From the NCBI GenBank assembly GCA_016708845.1, contig JADJFB010000021.1, forward strand, positions 38,288-102,287: a stretch of DNA of 64,000 bases, read 5' to 3'. A model generated the notes under the pieces. The model saw only the letters and a program-made list of their open reading frames with translations. It had not been told where the DNA came from and made no database searches. The number at the start of each line of letters is the position of its first letter. Position 1 is the first letter of the stretch. Below, piece after piece: positions 41,348 through 50,723 of the stretch. The position numbers were made by a program, and so were the translations under genes. The stretch is from Bacteroidota bacterium (GTDB taxonomy: Bacteria > Bacteroidota > Bacteroidia > B-17B0 > Aurantibacillaceae).

Positions 41348-42121
41348 ATGAGATCCATCTTTTGTCTTGTGTCTTTTATCTTGTGCCTTAATCTAAAAGG
41401 ACAAGATAAAACCATTAGTTCTGGTAATAAACCTTCAACTCCAGCTGCAAATTCAAAGCATAAAATCATGTTGATTCCTTTTGAGAATCGCATGTATTTA
41501 AGTGAGATTGACTTTTTAATTAATAAAGAATCAAAACTCAATGCCAAGCAAATTAAAGCTACGATGCGTGATGGTTTAAATGAACAGTTTTATAAGCGTT
41601 TAAAGTCTAAAATGTCGGTGGTTGATTTATTAGAAGATACAACTAAAACAAAAAAAGATTTAGAAAATGTATATCAGTATTTATCTTACCAATATTTAAA
41701 AGTTCCTAACCAGGATAATTACAAGCCACCTGTTAAAGAAAAAGAAGAGAAAACAGTTCATAATGGGCAATTAACCGTTGAAAGTAATAGCGATGCCCGT
41801 TTTATGAACGCATGGATAAAAAGCCCAACCGTAGTGCCTTACTTGAGTGGTAAGTATAAAACTAATTTATTTTTATTTTTTAATGAATTAGACATTAAAG
41901 CATTAAATGGAATTCCTGGAGATTTAAACACAAATCCTGCCCGTAAAATAATTTTACATTATACCGTGTATACGGTTGATGCCAAAGAAATTAATTCAGG
42001 TATTGCTGAGGTTAGCTTGCCCGCTAATGTCAATAGCCCTACAAAAATTATCAATACCTATTTTGCTCAGCTCGCAGACATTGTAGCTGCTCGTATTGAT
42101 AAAGCTTTATTGGTGAAATAA
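41348..42121 (+). CDS. Exported protein of unknown function
   Basis: 257 residues from ATG 41348, chosen because it gives a complete signal peptide (MRSIFCLVSFILCLNLKG); the frame is open nine codons further upstream. A Ser/Pro/Asn-rich linker is followed by KIMLIPFENRMYLSEIDFLI and a mixed alpha/beta domain ending DIVAARIDKALL. The opening 'IMLIPF' resembles periplasmic CsgG/TolB-type N-domains, but the similarity is too weak to name. It lies between rseP and an OmpA-type lipoprotein, suggesting a cell-envelope role. Confidence 0.72.
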   Translation: MRSIFCLVSFILCLNLKGQDKTISSGNKPSTPAANSKHKIMLIPFENRMYLSEIDFLINKESKLNAKQIKATMRDGLNEQFYKRLKSKMSVVDLLEDTTKTKKDLENVYQYLSYQYLKVPNQDNYKPPVKEKEEKTVHNGQLTVESNSDARFMNAWIKSPTVVPYLSGKYKTNLFLFFNELDIKALNGIPGDLNTNPARKIILHYTVYTVDAKEINSGIAEVSLPANVNSPTKIINTYFAQLADIVAARIDKALLVK

Positions 42122-42216
42122 TCAAAAATTAACAAATTCCTTTTGTTAATAAATACAATTTAGATGTAACATTTTAAGAAGTAATACATTTATTTTTGTT
42201 AGATAAAATCACGAAA

Positions 42217-43219
42217 ATGAAGATAAAATTTTTAATTATTTGTACAGCTTTAATTGCATTATCATCTTGTGTTCCACAACGATTAATGGAAGAAACAAAA
42301 GCTAAATTATCAACCTGCGAAACAGAGTCAGTAGCTGCTAAAAAAAATGCAACCGAGTTGGAAGCTAAAAATGCAGAAATGAAGGAAACCATCGCTAAAG
42401 ATGAAAAAGATTTAGCTGGCTTAAAAAGAGATACAGCTATTTTAGGGACTAATCTAAGATTACTATCTAATAAATATGATAAATTAAATTTAGTAAATGA
42501 TCAGCTATTAGATAAATATAACCGTATGTTAGCTGGATCAGAAAAAGATAACGCTAAATTGAGTGGACAATTACAAATGACTCAAGAACAGTTATTGAAA
42601 AAAGAAGATGAGTTAAAAGCCTTAGAACTTAAATTAAACAAGCAGCAACAAGATTTGGACGCTTTGTCTGCTGAACTTAAAAAACGTGAAGCGCGTGTGA
42701 ATGAGTTAGAAGAAGTTTTAAGAAAAAAAGACCAAGCAACGGCTGATTTAAAAAAGAAATTACAAGATGCTTTAATGGGCTTTGAAGGAAAAGGCTTAAC
42801 GATTACTCAAAAAAACGGAAAAGTATATGTGAGTATGGATGAATCTTTATTATTTGAAAGTGGTAAAACAGCTGTACAACCTAAAAGGTATAGAAGCTTT
42901 GAAAAATGTTGCTAAAGTATTAGAACAAAATACAGATATCAATATTTTAGTAGAAGGTCATACAGATGATGTGCCAATGGTTGGAAAAGGAGAGATTAAA
43001 GACAATTGGGATTTAAGTGTGATTAGAGCGACTTCTGTAACAAAAATTATTTTACAAAATTCTAAAACAGAACCAACACGTATTACATCAGCAGGTAGAG
43101 GAGAGTTTTTTCCATTAGACCCAGCTAAAACGCCTGAGGCTCGCAAGAAAAACAGAAGAACAGAAATTATCCTAACTCCTAAATTAGATGAATTATTAAA
43201 GGTTTTAGGAAGCAACTAA
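42217..43219 (+). pseudogene. OmpA-family peptidoglycan-binding lipoprotein, frameshifted at 42883
   Basis: Lipoprotein signal MKIKFLIICTALIALSSC (Cys18) from ATG 42217, a long coiled coil (residues about 25-185, Lys/Glu/Leu heptads), then an OmpA C-terminal domain. The frame breaks in AAAA at 42883-42886: removing one A joins SGKTAVQPKG to IEALKNVAKVL. The OmpA motif LVEGHTDDVPMVGKG and SVIRATSVTKIIL and KNRRTEIILTP are complete in the second frame. It would tether the outer membrane to peptidoglycan, the coiled coil acting as spacer. The +1 A is probably a sequence error. Terminator at 43237. Confidence 0.9.
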
Positions 43220-43236
43220 ATTTTATTGACTTTATT

Positions 43237-43270
43237 AAAAAGCCCTTCTCATGATAAGAAGGGCTTTTTT
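43237..43270 (+). terminator. Rho-independent terminator after the OmpA gene
   Basis: Stem AAAAAGCCCTTCT / AGAAGGGCTTTTT (43237-43249 with 43257-43269), 7-base loop, T-tract at the end. It starts 17 bp after the stop at 43219. Confidence 0.93.
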
Positions 43271-43284
43271 GTAATCAAATTTTC

Positions 43285-43566
43285 ATGAAACTCATACAAC
43301 CTATATTTTTAGCTTATCTTTTTGTAATCAATTGCTATGCATATGTATTAATGTGGTATGATAAATATCAATCAAAGCAAAGAGGTAAACGTGTTCCTGA
43401 AAATAAATTATTTTTTATAGCCTTTGTTTTTGGAGCATTAGGAATTTTTTTAGGTATGAAATCACCTATTTATCATAAAGCAGCTAAAACTAAATTTAAA
43501 ATTGGAATTCCTTTACTGATTGTATTAAACGCAATATGTGTTTATCTTATTTATAGATTTAAATAA
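43285..43566 (+). CDS. DUF1294 small membrane protein
   Basis: 93 residues with three hydrophobic segments: IFLAYLFVINCYAYVLMWYD at the start, LFFIAFVFGALGIFLGM in the middle and IGIPLLIVLNAICVYLIY at the end. The DUF1294 pattern YDKYQSKQRGKRVPENKL then GALGIFLGMKSPIYHKAAK is clear. Function unknown; cytoplasmic-membrane location. It converges with slyD over a short hairpin. Confidence 0.88.
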   Translation: MKLIQPIFLAYLFVINCYAYVLMWYDKYQSKQRGKRVPENKLFFIAFVFGALGIFLGMKSPIYHKAAKTKFKIGIPLLIVLNAICVYLIYRFK

Positions 43567-43569
43567 AAA

Positions 43570-43594
43570 AAGCCGCTCAATTTGAACGGCTTAT
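43570..43594. terminator. Hairpin between DUF1294 and slyD, probable bidirectional terminator
   Basis: AAGCCGCTCAA and TTGAACGGCTT can pair over 10 of 11 positions around a very short centre (a longer loop forms in practice), with A-run left and T/A-rich right. Convergent genes make a shared terminator likely. Confidence 0.6.
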
Positions 43595-43601
43595 AAGTTA
43601 T

Positions 43602-44114
43602 TTAGTGGTGGTGGCCACCTGGCCCGTGAACGTGACCATGATCTAATTCTTCTGCAGTTGCTTCTCTTACAGATAATACTTCGCCTACAAAGTGTAAGTT
43701 ATGATCTGCTAAAGGATGATTGAAATCCATGATCACATAATCATTCCCAATTTCTTGAACAAAGCCCATTAATTGGTTTCCATCTGCATCATTCATCATT
43801 AACTCTTCTCCTTCTTTTACTCTTTCGGAATCAAAGACACCGTCAACATGAAATGCTTCTTTAGGAATTTTCGCAATCATTTCTTTATCAGAAACACCGT
43901 AACCGTTTGCAGGTGTTACTTTAAAGTCAAATTTATCTCCTACTTTTTTGTCTGCTAAATTTTTTTCAAAATCAGGTAATAATTGACCAACGCCAAATAT
44001 AAACGTGAAAGGATGATCAGTTGATGTTTGCTCTACTAATTCAGGAGCTTCGTTGTCGATGTGAGATGATAAATGATAATTTACCGATACCACTTTGTTT
44101 TTATTAATTGTCAT
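43602..44114 (-). CDS. slyD: FKBP-type peptidyl-prolyl isomerase, SlyD-like
   Basis: 170 residues from ATG 44114 (MTINKNKVVSVNYHLSSH); the open frame extends 12 codons upstream into a repeat, so this start is preferred. FKBP motif FTFIFGVGQLLPDFEKNLAD, the inserted IF chaperone domain, then VIMDFNHPLADHNLHFVGEV, a closing SlyD hallmark. The C-terminus is a His-rich tail HGHVHGPGGHHH, shorter than in E. coli, able to bind Ni2+ or Zn2+. Prolyl isomerase and metallochaperone in the cytoplasm. An inverted repeat sits 13 bp before the start. Confidence 0.92.
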   Translation of the reverse strand: MTINKNKVVSVNYHLSSHIDNEAPELVEQTSTDHPFTFIFGVGQLLPDFEKNLADKKVGDKFDFKVTPANGYGVSDKEMIAKIPKEAFHVDGVFDSERVKEGEELMMNDADGNQLMGFVQEIGNDYVIMDFNHPLADHNLHFVGEVLSVREATAEELDHGHVHGPGGHHH

Positions 44115-44126
44115 TTTAGTTTTTTT

Positions 44127-44203
44127 GTCATGCTGAACTTGTTTCAGCATCTCACTTTTTTATGTTTATTTTAAAACAGATCCTGAAACAAGTTCAGGAT
44201 GAC
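44127..44203. repeat. Inverted repeat upstream of slyD
   Basis: Two 26-base arms (44127-44152 and 44178-44203) agree at 24 of 26 positions as inverted copies with a 25-base spacer. Arm core: CTGAACTTGTTTCAG, itself near-palindromic; the outer bases are GTCAT...GATGAC. Sequences of this type recur between genes in several Bacteroidota genomes as I know them. It leaves little room for a slyD promoter except inside or beyond the element. Confidence 0.7.
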
Positions 44204-44228
44204 TGTTCACTTATTCGTAATTCTAATA

Positions 44229-45752
44229 TTAGAAATCAAATTTAATTCCTTGCGCCAACGTTAATTTAGTTCCGTAATTAATAGTATTTGTTTGACGACG
44301 CATATATGCTTTCCAGCTATCTGATCCACTTTCGCGACCACCACCTGTTTCTTTTTCGCCACCAAATGCACCACCAATTTCAGCACCACTAGTTCCAATG
44401 TTCACGTTTGCAATTCCACAGTCGCTACCAGCCGCAGATAAGAATTGCTCTGCTTCACGCATGTTTAATGTCATAATTGAAGAAGATAAGCCTTGAGGAA
44501 CACCATTTTGCAATGCAATAGCTTCTTCAATCGTTTTATATTTCATGATGTATAAAATTGGTGCAAATGTTTCGTGCTGTACAATTTCAAAATCATTTTT
44601 AGCTTCTGCAATACAAGGTTTTACGTAGCATCCGCTTTCGTATCCTTTTCCTTCTAATACACCACCTGGTACTAATATTTTTCCGCCTTCTGCAATTACG
44701 CGCTCAATAGAAACCATATAATCTTTCACTGCCGCTTTATCAATTAAAGGACCAACGTGATTTTTTTCGTTTAATGGATCACCAATTACTAATTGCTTGT
44801 ATGCACTTACTAATTTTTGTTTTACATCTTCATAAATATCTTCATGAATAATTAAACGACGAGTAGATGTACAACGTTGTCCTGCTGTACCAACTGCACC
44901 AAATACTAAACCTGGTAAAACTGCTGGTAAATCAGCGTTAGGCGTAATAATCACGGCGTTGTTTCCGCCTAATTCTAAAATAGAACGGCCAAAACGGCTC
45001 GCTACTTTTGTTCCTACAATACGACCAACACGTGTTGAACCAGTTGCAGATACTAATGGCACGCGACCATCTTCACACATTTTTTCTCCAATTGAACCTG
45101 GACTTACTAATAAACAAGATACGCCTTCAGGGATATTGTTTTCAGCAGCTACCTCGTTCCAAATATTGTGACAAGCTACAGCGCATAAAGGCACTTTACT
45201 TGATGGTTTCCAAATGCAAACATCACCACAAATCCAAGCTAAGGCAGTGTTCCAATTCCAAACAGCAACTGGGAAGTTGAACGCAGAAATAATTCCTACA
45301 ATTCCTAATGGATGCCATTGCTCATACATACGGTGACTTTCGCGCTCAGAGTGCATGGTTAAACCATATAACTGACGAGAAACACCAACAGCGAAATCAC
45401 AGATGTCAATCATTTCTTGAACTTCACCTAAACCTTCTTGCAAAGATTTACCCATTTCGTAAGAAACTAATTTCCCTAAATCATTTTTCTTAGCACGTAA
45501 TTTTTCTCCATACTGACGAACGATTTCACCACGCTTAGGAGCTGGAATATTACGCCATACTTTAAATGCTTCAGAAGCTACTTGAACTACTTTTTCGTAA
45601 TCAGCAGCATTTGCCGCTTGAACCTTTGCAATTAATTTTCCGTCAACCGGACTATATGATTCAATAATGTCGCCATTTGCAAAATAATTTTTACCTGTTG
45701 CGCAACCGATGTTTAAATCTTTGATTCCTAATGATTTTAATACTTTTTCCAT
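44229..45752 (-). CDS. ALDH7 (antiquitin)-type aldehyde dehydrogenase, L-aminoadipate-semialdehyde dehydrogenase
   Basis: 507 residues. Oxidises alpha-aminoadipate semialdehyde/piperideine-6-carboxylate in lysine catabolism. Family marks: YEMGKSLQEGLGEVQEMIDI, SAFNFPVAVWNWNTALAW, the NAD-site VSATGSTRVGR, catalytic Glu in LELGGNNAVII and Cys in GTAGQRCTSTRRL, and the ALDH7-specific end GGGRESGSDSWKAYMRRQTN. Complete and undisturbed. It is a single gene here; other lysine-degradation genes (e.g. lysine aminotransferase) are not in the window. No signal peptide, cytosolic. Confidence 0.93.
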   Translation of the reverse strand: MEKVLKSLGIKDLNIGCATGKNYFANGDIIESYSPVDGKLIAKVQAANAADYEKVVQVASEAFKVWRNIPAPKRGEIVRQYGEKLRAKKNDLGKLVSYEMGKSLQEGLGEVQEMIDICDFAVGVSRQLYGLTMHSERESHRMYEQWHPLGIVGIISAFNFPVAVWNWNTALAWICGDVCIWKPSSKVPLCAVACHNIWNEVAAENNIPEGVSCLLVSPGSIGEKMCEDGRVPLVSATGSTRVGRIVGTKVASRFGRSILELGGNNAVIITPNADLPAVLPGLVFGAVGTAGQRCTSTRRLIIHEDIYEDVKQKLVSAYKQLVIGDPLNEKNHVGPLIDKAAVKDYMVSIERVIAEGGKILVPGGVLEGKGYESGCYVKPCIAEAKNDFEIVQHETFAPILYIMKYKTIEEAIALQNGVPQGLSSSIMTLNMREAEQFLSAAGSDCGIANVNIGTSGAEIGGAFGGEKETGGGRESGSDSWKAYMRRQTNTINYGTKLTLAQGIKFDF

Positions 45753-45893
45753 ATATTTTTAATCTGATTATTTTTAAATTTTGAAGGTTAAATATAACTA
45801 TAATATCAGTTTTTAAGTAAGAAATTAGACAAAATGTGAAAAACTAAAGATGGAGGCGCTAATATGGGTAAAAGCTTGAAAATGAAGCTATTC

Positions 45894-46645
45894 TTAGAAA
45901 TTTAAATAGGTATTTACAATAAAGCCATTGTTTTTTTGCAATACATTATTGTCATTAATTTCTCTGCCTAAAAGCACAGATTGATTTAAGTAGCCTAATT
46001 CCAATTTGAAATATTTGTTTAATTTATAACCTATAAGAGCTCCTAATCTGTTTTGATCAAAAATATTTTCTTGCACATTTTCTCCAAACTGAATAAAGAT
46101 TTCATCATACAGGGCGGCATAAAATGTTTTATCTTCTATTTGCTTTTGCCTAAAGGAATTTGCAAACGCAACATGTAACGCATTCGGTTTACATACACGT
46201 AATCATCTTCTATATTTATTTCAGGCTTAGTATATCTTCCAATCCATCGTTGTTCTAACATCCAGCGATGTTGAATTTCAAGTGCGCCTATTTGATCATT
46301 TAAAAGTAAGGCTTGAAAAGCCCGATGCTCGGTAAATGTTTTTCCGGCTGCTTGTAAATTAATAGAGCCATAAGGATAGGTTTCAATCCAACCATAGCCA
46401 ATTCTAGCTGTCTTTTGATTGACTTTATAGTTAATGCCAACTCTCAATAAACTTTGTTGTCCATGCAAAATAAACCCATCTCTTCGCCATTGGTATTCCA
46501 AATGAGCGCTCCATTTATCGGTTATTTTTTTGGTTACAAACGCATTGTACCAGCCAATTGAATTATAATCAATAATGCGAGTGTTTTGAGATTTAACTGC
46601 TAGTACAACAATTACAAAATAAAAAACTAAAAAATATTTTTGCAT
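45894..46645 (-). pseudogene. DUF2490 outer-membrane protein, frameshifted at 46139
   Basis: Starts at ATG 46645 with signal peptide MQKYFLVFYFVIVVLAVKS; the start lies one base after the TerC stop. The barrel-like body (DKWSAHLEYQWRRDGFILHG, EHRAFQALLLNDQIGALEIQ) is DUF2490. The frame ends after QIPLGKSK at 46136; adding one A in the minus-strand A-run (46139-46141) continues IEDKTFYAALYDEIFIQFGE, then QENIFDQNRLGALIGYKLNK and a short final strand to 45894. About 250 codons in all. Function unknown; co-transcription with TerC is likely. Confidence 0.82.
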
Positions 46646-46646
46646 T

Positions 46647-47333
46647 CTATACTTTTTTTCTGATTTGAACAATGTTTACAAAAAACGAAAATGCCATCGA
46701 GAAGTAAATGTATGCTTTTGGAATATGTAACTTAAATCCTTCGGCAATAAGCGTTAAACCAATCATCATTAAAAATGCTAGTGCAAGTATTTTTAATGAA
46801 GGATGTTTGTTGATGAAGTCACTGATGTTTTTTGCAATCAATAACATGATAGAAATTGAAACAATAACGGCCACATACATAATCCATAATTCATCAACCA
46901 AGCCTACAGCTGTAATAATACTATCTACCGAAAAAACAAGGTCTAATAATAATATTTGCCCAATAGTGCTGTTAAATGAAGCCTTTGTTTTTGTGTTTTC
47001 TTGTAGATGTTTATCTTCTGTTTTTTCAAAAATTTCTTTACTGCTTTTGTATAATAAAAATAATCCGCCCGCAATGAGTATTAAATTTTTTCCTGAAAAA
47101 GAATATTCAGAAATGGTAAATAATGTTTGATCTAGTTTTAAAATCCAACTGATACCTGCTAATAAAATTAATCGTAATACTAGCGCTAAGCTTAAACCAA
47201 TTAATCTTGCTTTTTTACGAGATTCGGCAGGTAATTTATCGCTTAATAAAGAAATGAAAATAATATTATCAATTCCGAGGATAATCTCTAAGAATATAAG
47301 CGTGACTAAGGAAATTAAAATTTCTGAACTCAT
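46647..47333 (-). CDS. TerC/YkoY-family membrane protein
   Basis: 228 residues, about seven membrane helices. The TerC signature LVTLIFLEIILGIDNIIFIS with the conserved Glu/Asp in the first helix and LLLDLVFSVDSIITAVGLVD with Asp-Ser-Asp in the middle, which form the putative metal site. Members have been linked to Mn2+ export or metal loading of exported proteins; specificity cannot be read from sequence. Its stop is followed by one base and the ATG of the DUF2490 gene. Confidence 0.93.
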   Translation of the reverse strand: MSSEILISLVTLIFLEIILGIDNIIFISLLSDKLPAESRKKARLIGLSLALVLRLILLAGISWILKLDQTLFTISEYSFSGKNLILIAGGLFLLYKSSKEIFEKTEDKHLQENTKTKASFNSTIGQILLLDLVFSVDSIITAVGLVDELWIMYVAVIVSISIMLLIAKNISDFINKHPSLKILALAFLMMIGLTLIAEGFKLHIPKAYIYFSMAFSFFVNIVQIRKKV

Positions 47334-47415
47334 CGTTTTTTAAATAATCCGATAAAGATGAGGATTATTTTATACAGAAACGCGAGAGATTACTAAAAAT
47401 AGTTAATCAATTAAA

Positions 47416-47778
47416 CTACTTTAAAGATGATTTTTTTAAATTCTCTTTTACTCTAAATTTTACTATTTTTTTTATCAATGGAAGTGGCAATGGTTTATCT
47501 AGCGGAAATTGTATAGACCCTTTCCCTTGCTTATAAGCAGATAATTCTTTTTGAAATGCCTCATTGCCAGATGGTAAAGCATAAAAGCCGATATGATTTT
47601 TAAATGCGGCAAAATAAACTAACATGCCGTGATATTTGAAAGCTGGCATTCCATAACTAATGACTTCTTCGGCATTTGGTGCTGTGATCTTCACCGTTTG
47701 GCGTATTTTTTCTAAGCGTTCTCTTACTTCTGCTGCTTGTTCCGCTATGTAACTATCAATATTCGTAAAGGTTTTCAT
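47416..47778 (-). CDS. DUF1801 domain protein
   Basis: 120 residues, cytosolic. DUF1801 core: AEVRERLEKIRQTVKITAPN, EEVISYGMPAFKYHGMLVYF, AAFKNHIGFYALPSG, and a basic tail GKGSIQFPLDKPLPLPLIKK. Bacillus YdhG/Fra, a member, binds iron and acts as a chaperone; in general function is unsettled. It follows the SRPBCC gene by a single base (TGA-A-ATG), so the two are co-translated. DUF1801 and SRPBCC genes are often found side by side in Bacteroidota. Confidence 0.88.
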   Translation of the reverse strand: MKTFTNIDSYIAEQAAEVRERLEKIRQTVKITAPNAEEVISYGMPAFKYHGMLVYFAAFKNHIGFYALPSGNEAFQKELSAYKQGKGSIQFPLDKPLPLPLIKKIVKFRVKENLKKSSLK

Positions 47779-47779
47779 T

Positions 47780-48196
47780 TCACTTACTCTGGGCGTATTT
47801 TTTAAAGTTATTTAAAATCATTTGCCATCCTTCTTGTTGCATTTCTACTGGATTTTCGCTTTCTGCTTCAAATTCTTCAACCACTTTTACACCACCTTCA
47901 ACTAAAGAAAAATAAGTATCCCATTTTCTATCATCGCCTAAGGTAATTCCTACTTTTTCGTTTGGTTTAATATCGTTGTAAATGCCCCAAAAGTCAAACC
48001 CAAAGCTTCCATCTTTGGCTTCCATTCTTGTGTTTAATTTTCCTCCAATTTTAAAATCAGAAGTTGAATTGGGTGCATGCCAATCATCTGATGCAAAACA
48101 CCATTGTGTAATATGTTCTGGTTTTGTCCACATTTCCCAAACTTGGTCAATTGGTTTGTTTACGATGGTTTCTATTTTAATTACTGTTTTGCTCAT
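47780..48196 (-). CDS. SRPBCC/AHSA1-type ligand-binding protein
   Basis: 138 residues of the START-like SRPBCC fold, AHSA1 subgroup: VIKIETIVNKPIDQVWEMWT at the start, PEHITQWCFASDDWHAP in the middle and GWQMILNNFKKYAQSK as the last helix. Such proteins bind small hydrophobic ligands; the ligand is unknown. The gene is the first of a two-gene unit with DUF1801. A long hairpin lies before it (48212-48250), between it and the next minus-strand gene. Confidence 0.88.
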   Translation of the reverse strand: MSKTVIKIETIVNKPIDQVWEMWTKPEHITQWCFASDDWHAPNSTSDFKIGGKLNTRMEAKDGSFGFDFWGIYNDIKPNEKVGITLGDDRKWDTYFSLVEGGVKVVEEFEAESENPVEMQQEGWQMILNNFKKYAQSK

Positions 48197-48211
48197 GTTA
48201 TAATTTTTTTA

Positions 48212-48250
48212 AAACCCCAACGGATAGATTATTTCTATCCGTTGGGGTTT
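48212..48250. terminator. Perfect 17-bp hairpin, terminator or repeat
   Basis: Arms 48212-48228 and 48234-48250 are perfectly complementary (core AACCCCAACGGATAG), with a 5-base loop. On the minus strand it would end transcription of the membrane-protein gene upstream (stop at 48284). The arms are longer than most terminators, so a dispersed palindromic element is possible. Confidence 0.7.
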
Positions 48251-48283
48251 ATATGTTATAGAAAAATTTATTCAATAGTTTTG

Positions 48284-48817
48284 TTAAGCTACTCTAAAAG
48301 AAATTTTATACCCTTGGTAAACTGCTAAACCGTAAAATAAAATATCTAACGGACTAAATGCTTCCATCATGATGCTTGGAATCATGCTATAATCAATCAT
48401 AGAAAAAGTATCGAAATATCCTAAACCTTCAGATTTTGCAACAAAGCCAACAATGCTAAAGAAATTTCCTAACACACAACCAAACAATGCTAAGACTGCA
48501 CCAGTAATACCAAAAATTTGATCAACACCTTTTCCTAACATTCTATTAGCAAAGCCAACAATAAACCCTACTGCAATGGCCATATATCCAATTTGATACT
48601 CAGTAGCTACTGTAATTGTTGCCCAAAGAACTGCACCAATTACTGCTGCACCAAATGCACCCAAAATGCCCAATGGTAAATTTTGTTCTGTTCTAAATTG
48701 TTCTAATTGTTGTTCCACGTCAATTAAATCAACTGGAGTCATTTGTGGTTGCTCATTGTTTTCAACTGCTACTGCTGGAGTAGTTTCTTGATTGTTTTGG
48801 TTGTCTTGGTTTTCCAT
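48284..48817 (-). CDS. Four-helix membrane protein of unknown function
   Basis: 177 residues from ATG 48817 (MENQDNQNNQETTPAVAVEN). The first 45 residues are Gln/Asn/Glu-rich and polar; four hydrophobic segments follow (LPLGILGAFGAAVIGAVLWA, YQIGYMAIAVGFIVGFANRM, FGITGAVLALFGCVLGNFFS, and PLDILFYGLAVYQGYKISF). The pattern resembles small membrane proteins with an N-terminal disordered tail common in Bacteroidota. No family name that I can defend. The frame is open 15 codons further upstream, but the ATG chosen is better placed. Confidence 0.72.
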   Translation of the reverse strand: MENQDNQNNQETTPAVAVENNEQPQMTPVDLIDVEQQLEQFRTEQNLPLGILGAFGAAVIGAVLWATITVATEYQIGYMAIAVGFIVGFANRMLGKGVDQIFGITGAVLALFGCVLGNFFSIVGFVAKSEGLGYFDTFSMIDYSMIPSIMMEAFSPLDILFYGLAVYQGYKISFRVA

Positions 48818-48914
48818 AAGGTTTAGTTTTTTTGAAAACAATAATTTATAAGTTGTATACAATATACAACTTTGCTTTTTATTTCCAAATTTTAAGAATG
48901 AAATCTTATGGAGT

Positions 48915-49637
48915 TTATTTCTTCAACCATAGCAGCATGTCTGCAAACATAGCGGGACTAATAGTATGAGCTTCAGGATATTCTTTAAATAAAGGCGTGA
49001 CACCTATAGTTTTTAAATACGCTACAGAGGCGCGCGCTTCGTTTACAGGAATGATATTATCATTTGTGCCGTGGGAGACAAATACATTTAAGTTTTTAAT
49101 TTTTTCTTTTGAAGAAATAAGAGGTTTCACTTCCTCTAATAATCGTCCGCTCATTACGGCGATACCTTTTATTTTTTTGGGAACCGTTAACCCAATACTA
49201 TATGCCATAATAGAACCTTGACTAAAACCACATAAGTAAATTCGTTTCTCATTAAAAGCATGTTTTGTTTTCAATTGATTCATAAATTGTATAATCATTA
49301 AACGACTGGCTTCGGCTTCAATAGCATTGCCGATACGTTTTCCGTTTTCAAACGTTAAATGATACCAAGCATAACTATCAGTGCCAATGGTAATAGGTGC
49401 ACGTAACGAAATCACTAAAAAACTATCAGGCAGTTGCGGCGCAAACGAAAATAAATCTTTCTCGTTACTACCAACACCGTGCATTAAAATAATGACTGGT
49501 GGATTAGCCGATTTTATTTTAGGTTCCTTAAAAATATAATATAAGCTTGGCGCACTTGGTTTTTGCTTGCTTTGAGCAAAGCTGTTGAGAGTTATACCAA
49601 AAAACAGTATCGTTATTATATATAGTTTCATCATCAT
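48915..49637 (-). CDS. Exported alpha/beta-hydrolase (phospholipase/carboxylesterase family)
   Basis: About 240 residues; start among three consecutive ATGs (49637, 49634, 49631), giving signal peptide MKLYIITILFFGITLNSFAQ. Fold marks: oxyanion region VIILMHGVGSNEKDLFSF, nucleophile Ser in LCGFSQGSIMAYS (GFSQG), Asp in VSHGTNDNIIPV and the final His in EYPEAHTISPAM. This is the Pfam phospholipase/carboxylesterase (YpfH-like) group; substrates are short-chain esters or lysolipids. It lies 46 bp downstream of the DODA-type dioxygenase gene on the same strand; the two may form a unit. Confidence 0.88.
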   Translation of the reverse strand: MMMKLYIITILFFGITLNSFAQSKQKPSAPSLYYIFKEPKIKSANPPVIILMHGVGSNEKDLFSFAPQLPDSFLVISLRAPITIGTDSYAWYHLTFENGKRIGNAIEAEASRLMIIQFMNQLKTKHAFNEKRIYLCGFSQGSIMAYSIGLTVPKKIKGIAVMSGRLLEEVKPLISSKEKIKNLNVFVSHGTNDNIIPVNEARASVAYLKTIGVTPLFKEYPEAHTISPAMFADMLLWLKK

Positions 49638-49683
49638 AAAATCAATTTTAATCAGCCTCATCCGTGTTATCTGCGTTCTATTA

Positions 49684-50563
49684 TTAAGCCTTATCAATTT
49701 TTAAAGAAGTCATCGAAAAAGAACCACCGACAACTGCATCATTAAAGTACGACACTTTTTCGTTTTTACCACGCAGAGCAATACTATAAATCATTGGTAA
49801 ATAATGATCGGGAGTTGGCGACGATAATTGCAAGGCTTTGCTATAGGTTTTATAATTTACCAAGGACTTTACATCGTTTTCTAAAATTAATTTTTAAAAA
49901 CTTCGTTTGCTTCCAAAGCCCAATCGTGACCAAAGTGCGCATTAAAATCTCCAGTAAATCTAGCATATTGAAAATTATGTACCATATTTCCACTGCCAAT
50001 AATTAAGACACCTTTTTTACGTAAGCCTGCTAATTGTTTTGCTAAATCGTAATGGTATTGCGTGTCTTTTGTATAATCTAAGCTTAATTGAATCACAGGA
50101 ATACTTGCATCTGGAAACATTGGTCTTACAACGCTCCAAGTTCCATGATCTAATCCCCAATCTTCATTTAAGCCAACCGTTGTTGATGTAATTATTTTAG
50201 TTTCATCTGCTAACCATTTACTGCCAGGTGCTGGATATTGCACGTCAAATAAGGCTTGCGGGAAACCACCAAAATCATGAATGGTTTTTGGTTTTTCCAT
50301 AGCAGTTACAAACGTACCTTTGTTTCCCAGTGAGCGAAATACATAAAATGGCTTTTGGTTTTGGAAGAGTTTTTAGCAATGGCTTTCCAGCCTCTCGAAA
50401 ATTCATTGTCTTCAATGCCATTCATAGGCGAACCATGGCCTATAAATAAGACAGGCATTAATTCATCTTGTTCGGGTAAGTTATTGGCAAACGATTTTAA
50501 ATCTCCTAATGTTGTCATAGCGGCTAGTCCTAATACTGATTTTATAAATTCCTTACGTTCCAT
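49684..50563 (-). pseudogene. 4,5-DOPA extradiol-dioxygenase-like (YgiD/LigB) protein, two frameshifts
   Basis: Starts at 50563 with MERKEFIKSVLGLAAMTTLG, a possible export signal, unusual for this family. Metal-site segments: VLFIGHGSPMNGIEDNEFSR, HDFGGFPQALF, LNEDWGLDHGTWSVVRPMFP and VLIIGSGNMVHNFQY; these give the His ligands of the DODA-type extradiol dioxygenases. Two one-base losses break it: in the T-run near 50319 (HWETK / GTFVTAME) and in the T-run 49891-49895 (EVFK / KLILEND). Repaired, it runs to a stop at 49684 (about 292 codons, ending MTSLKIDKA). Ring-cleavage substrate is unknown. Sequence errors are likely. Confidence 0.87.
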
Positions 50564-50723
50564 GGTATTAATTTACTATGTAAAGTTCGCTAATATTTAT
50601 CAATAATTCGCTTGATGTATGGTAAGAATTTTTACTATTTATGCCGGCGCAAAAGAGGTAGGTTTTTCGCTACATCTTTGTAAAGGAACCAACAGGATTT
50701 TCGCTATTCCACTTTTCGCAGGT

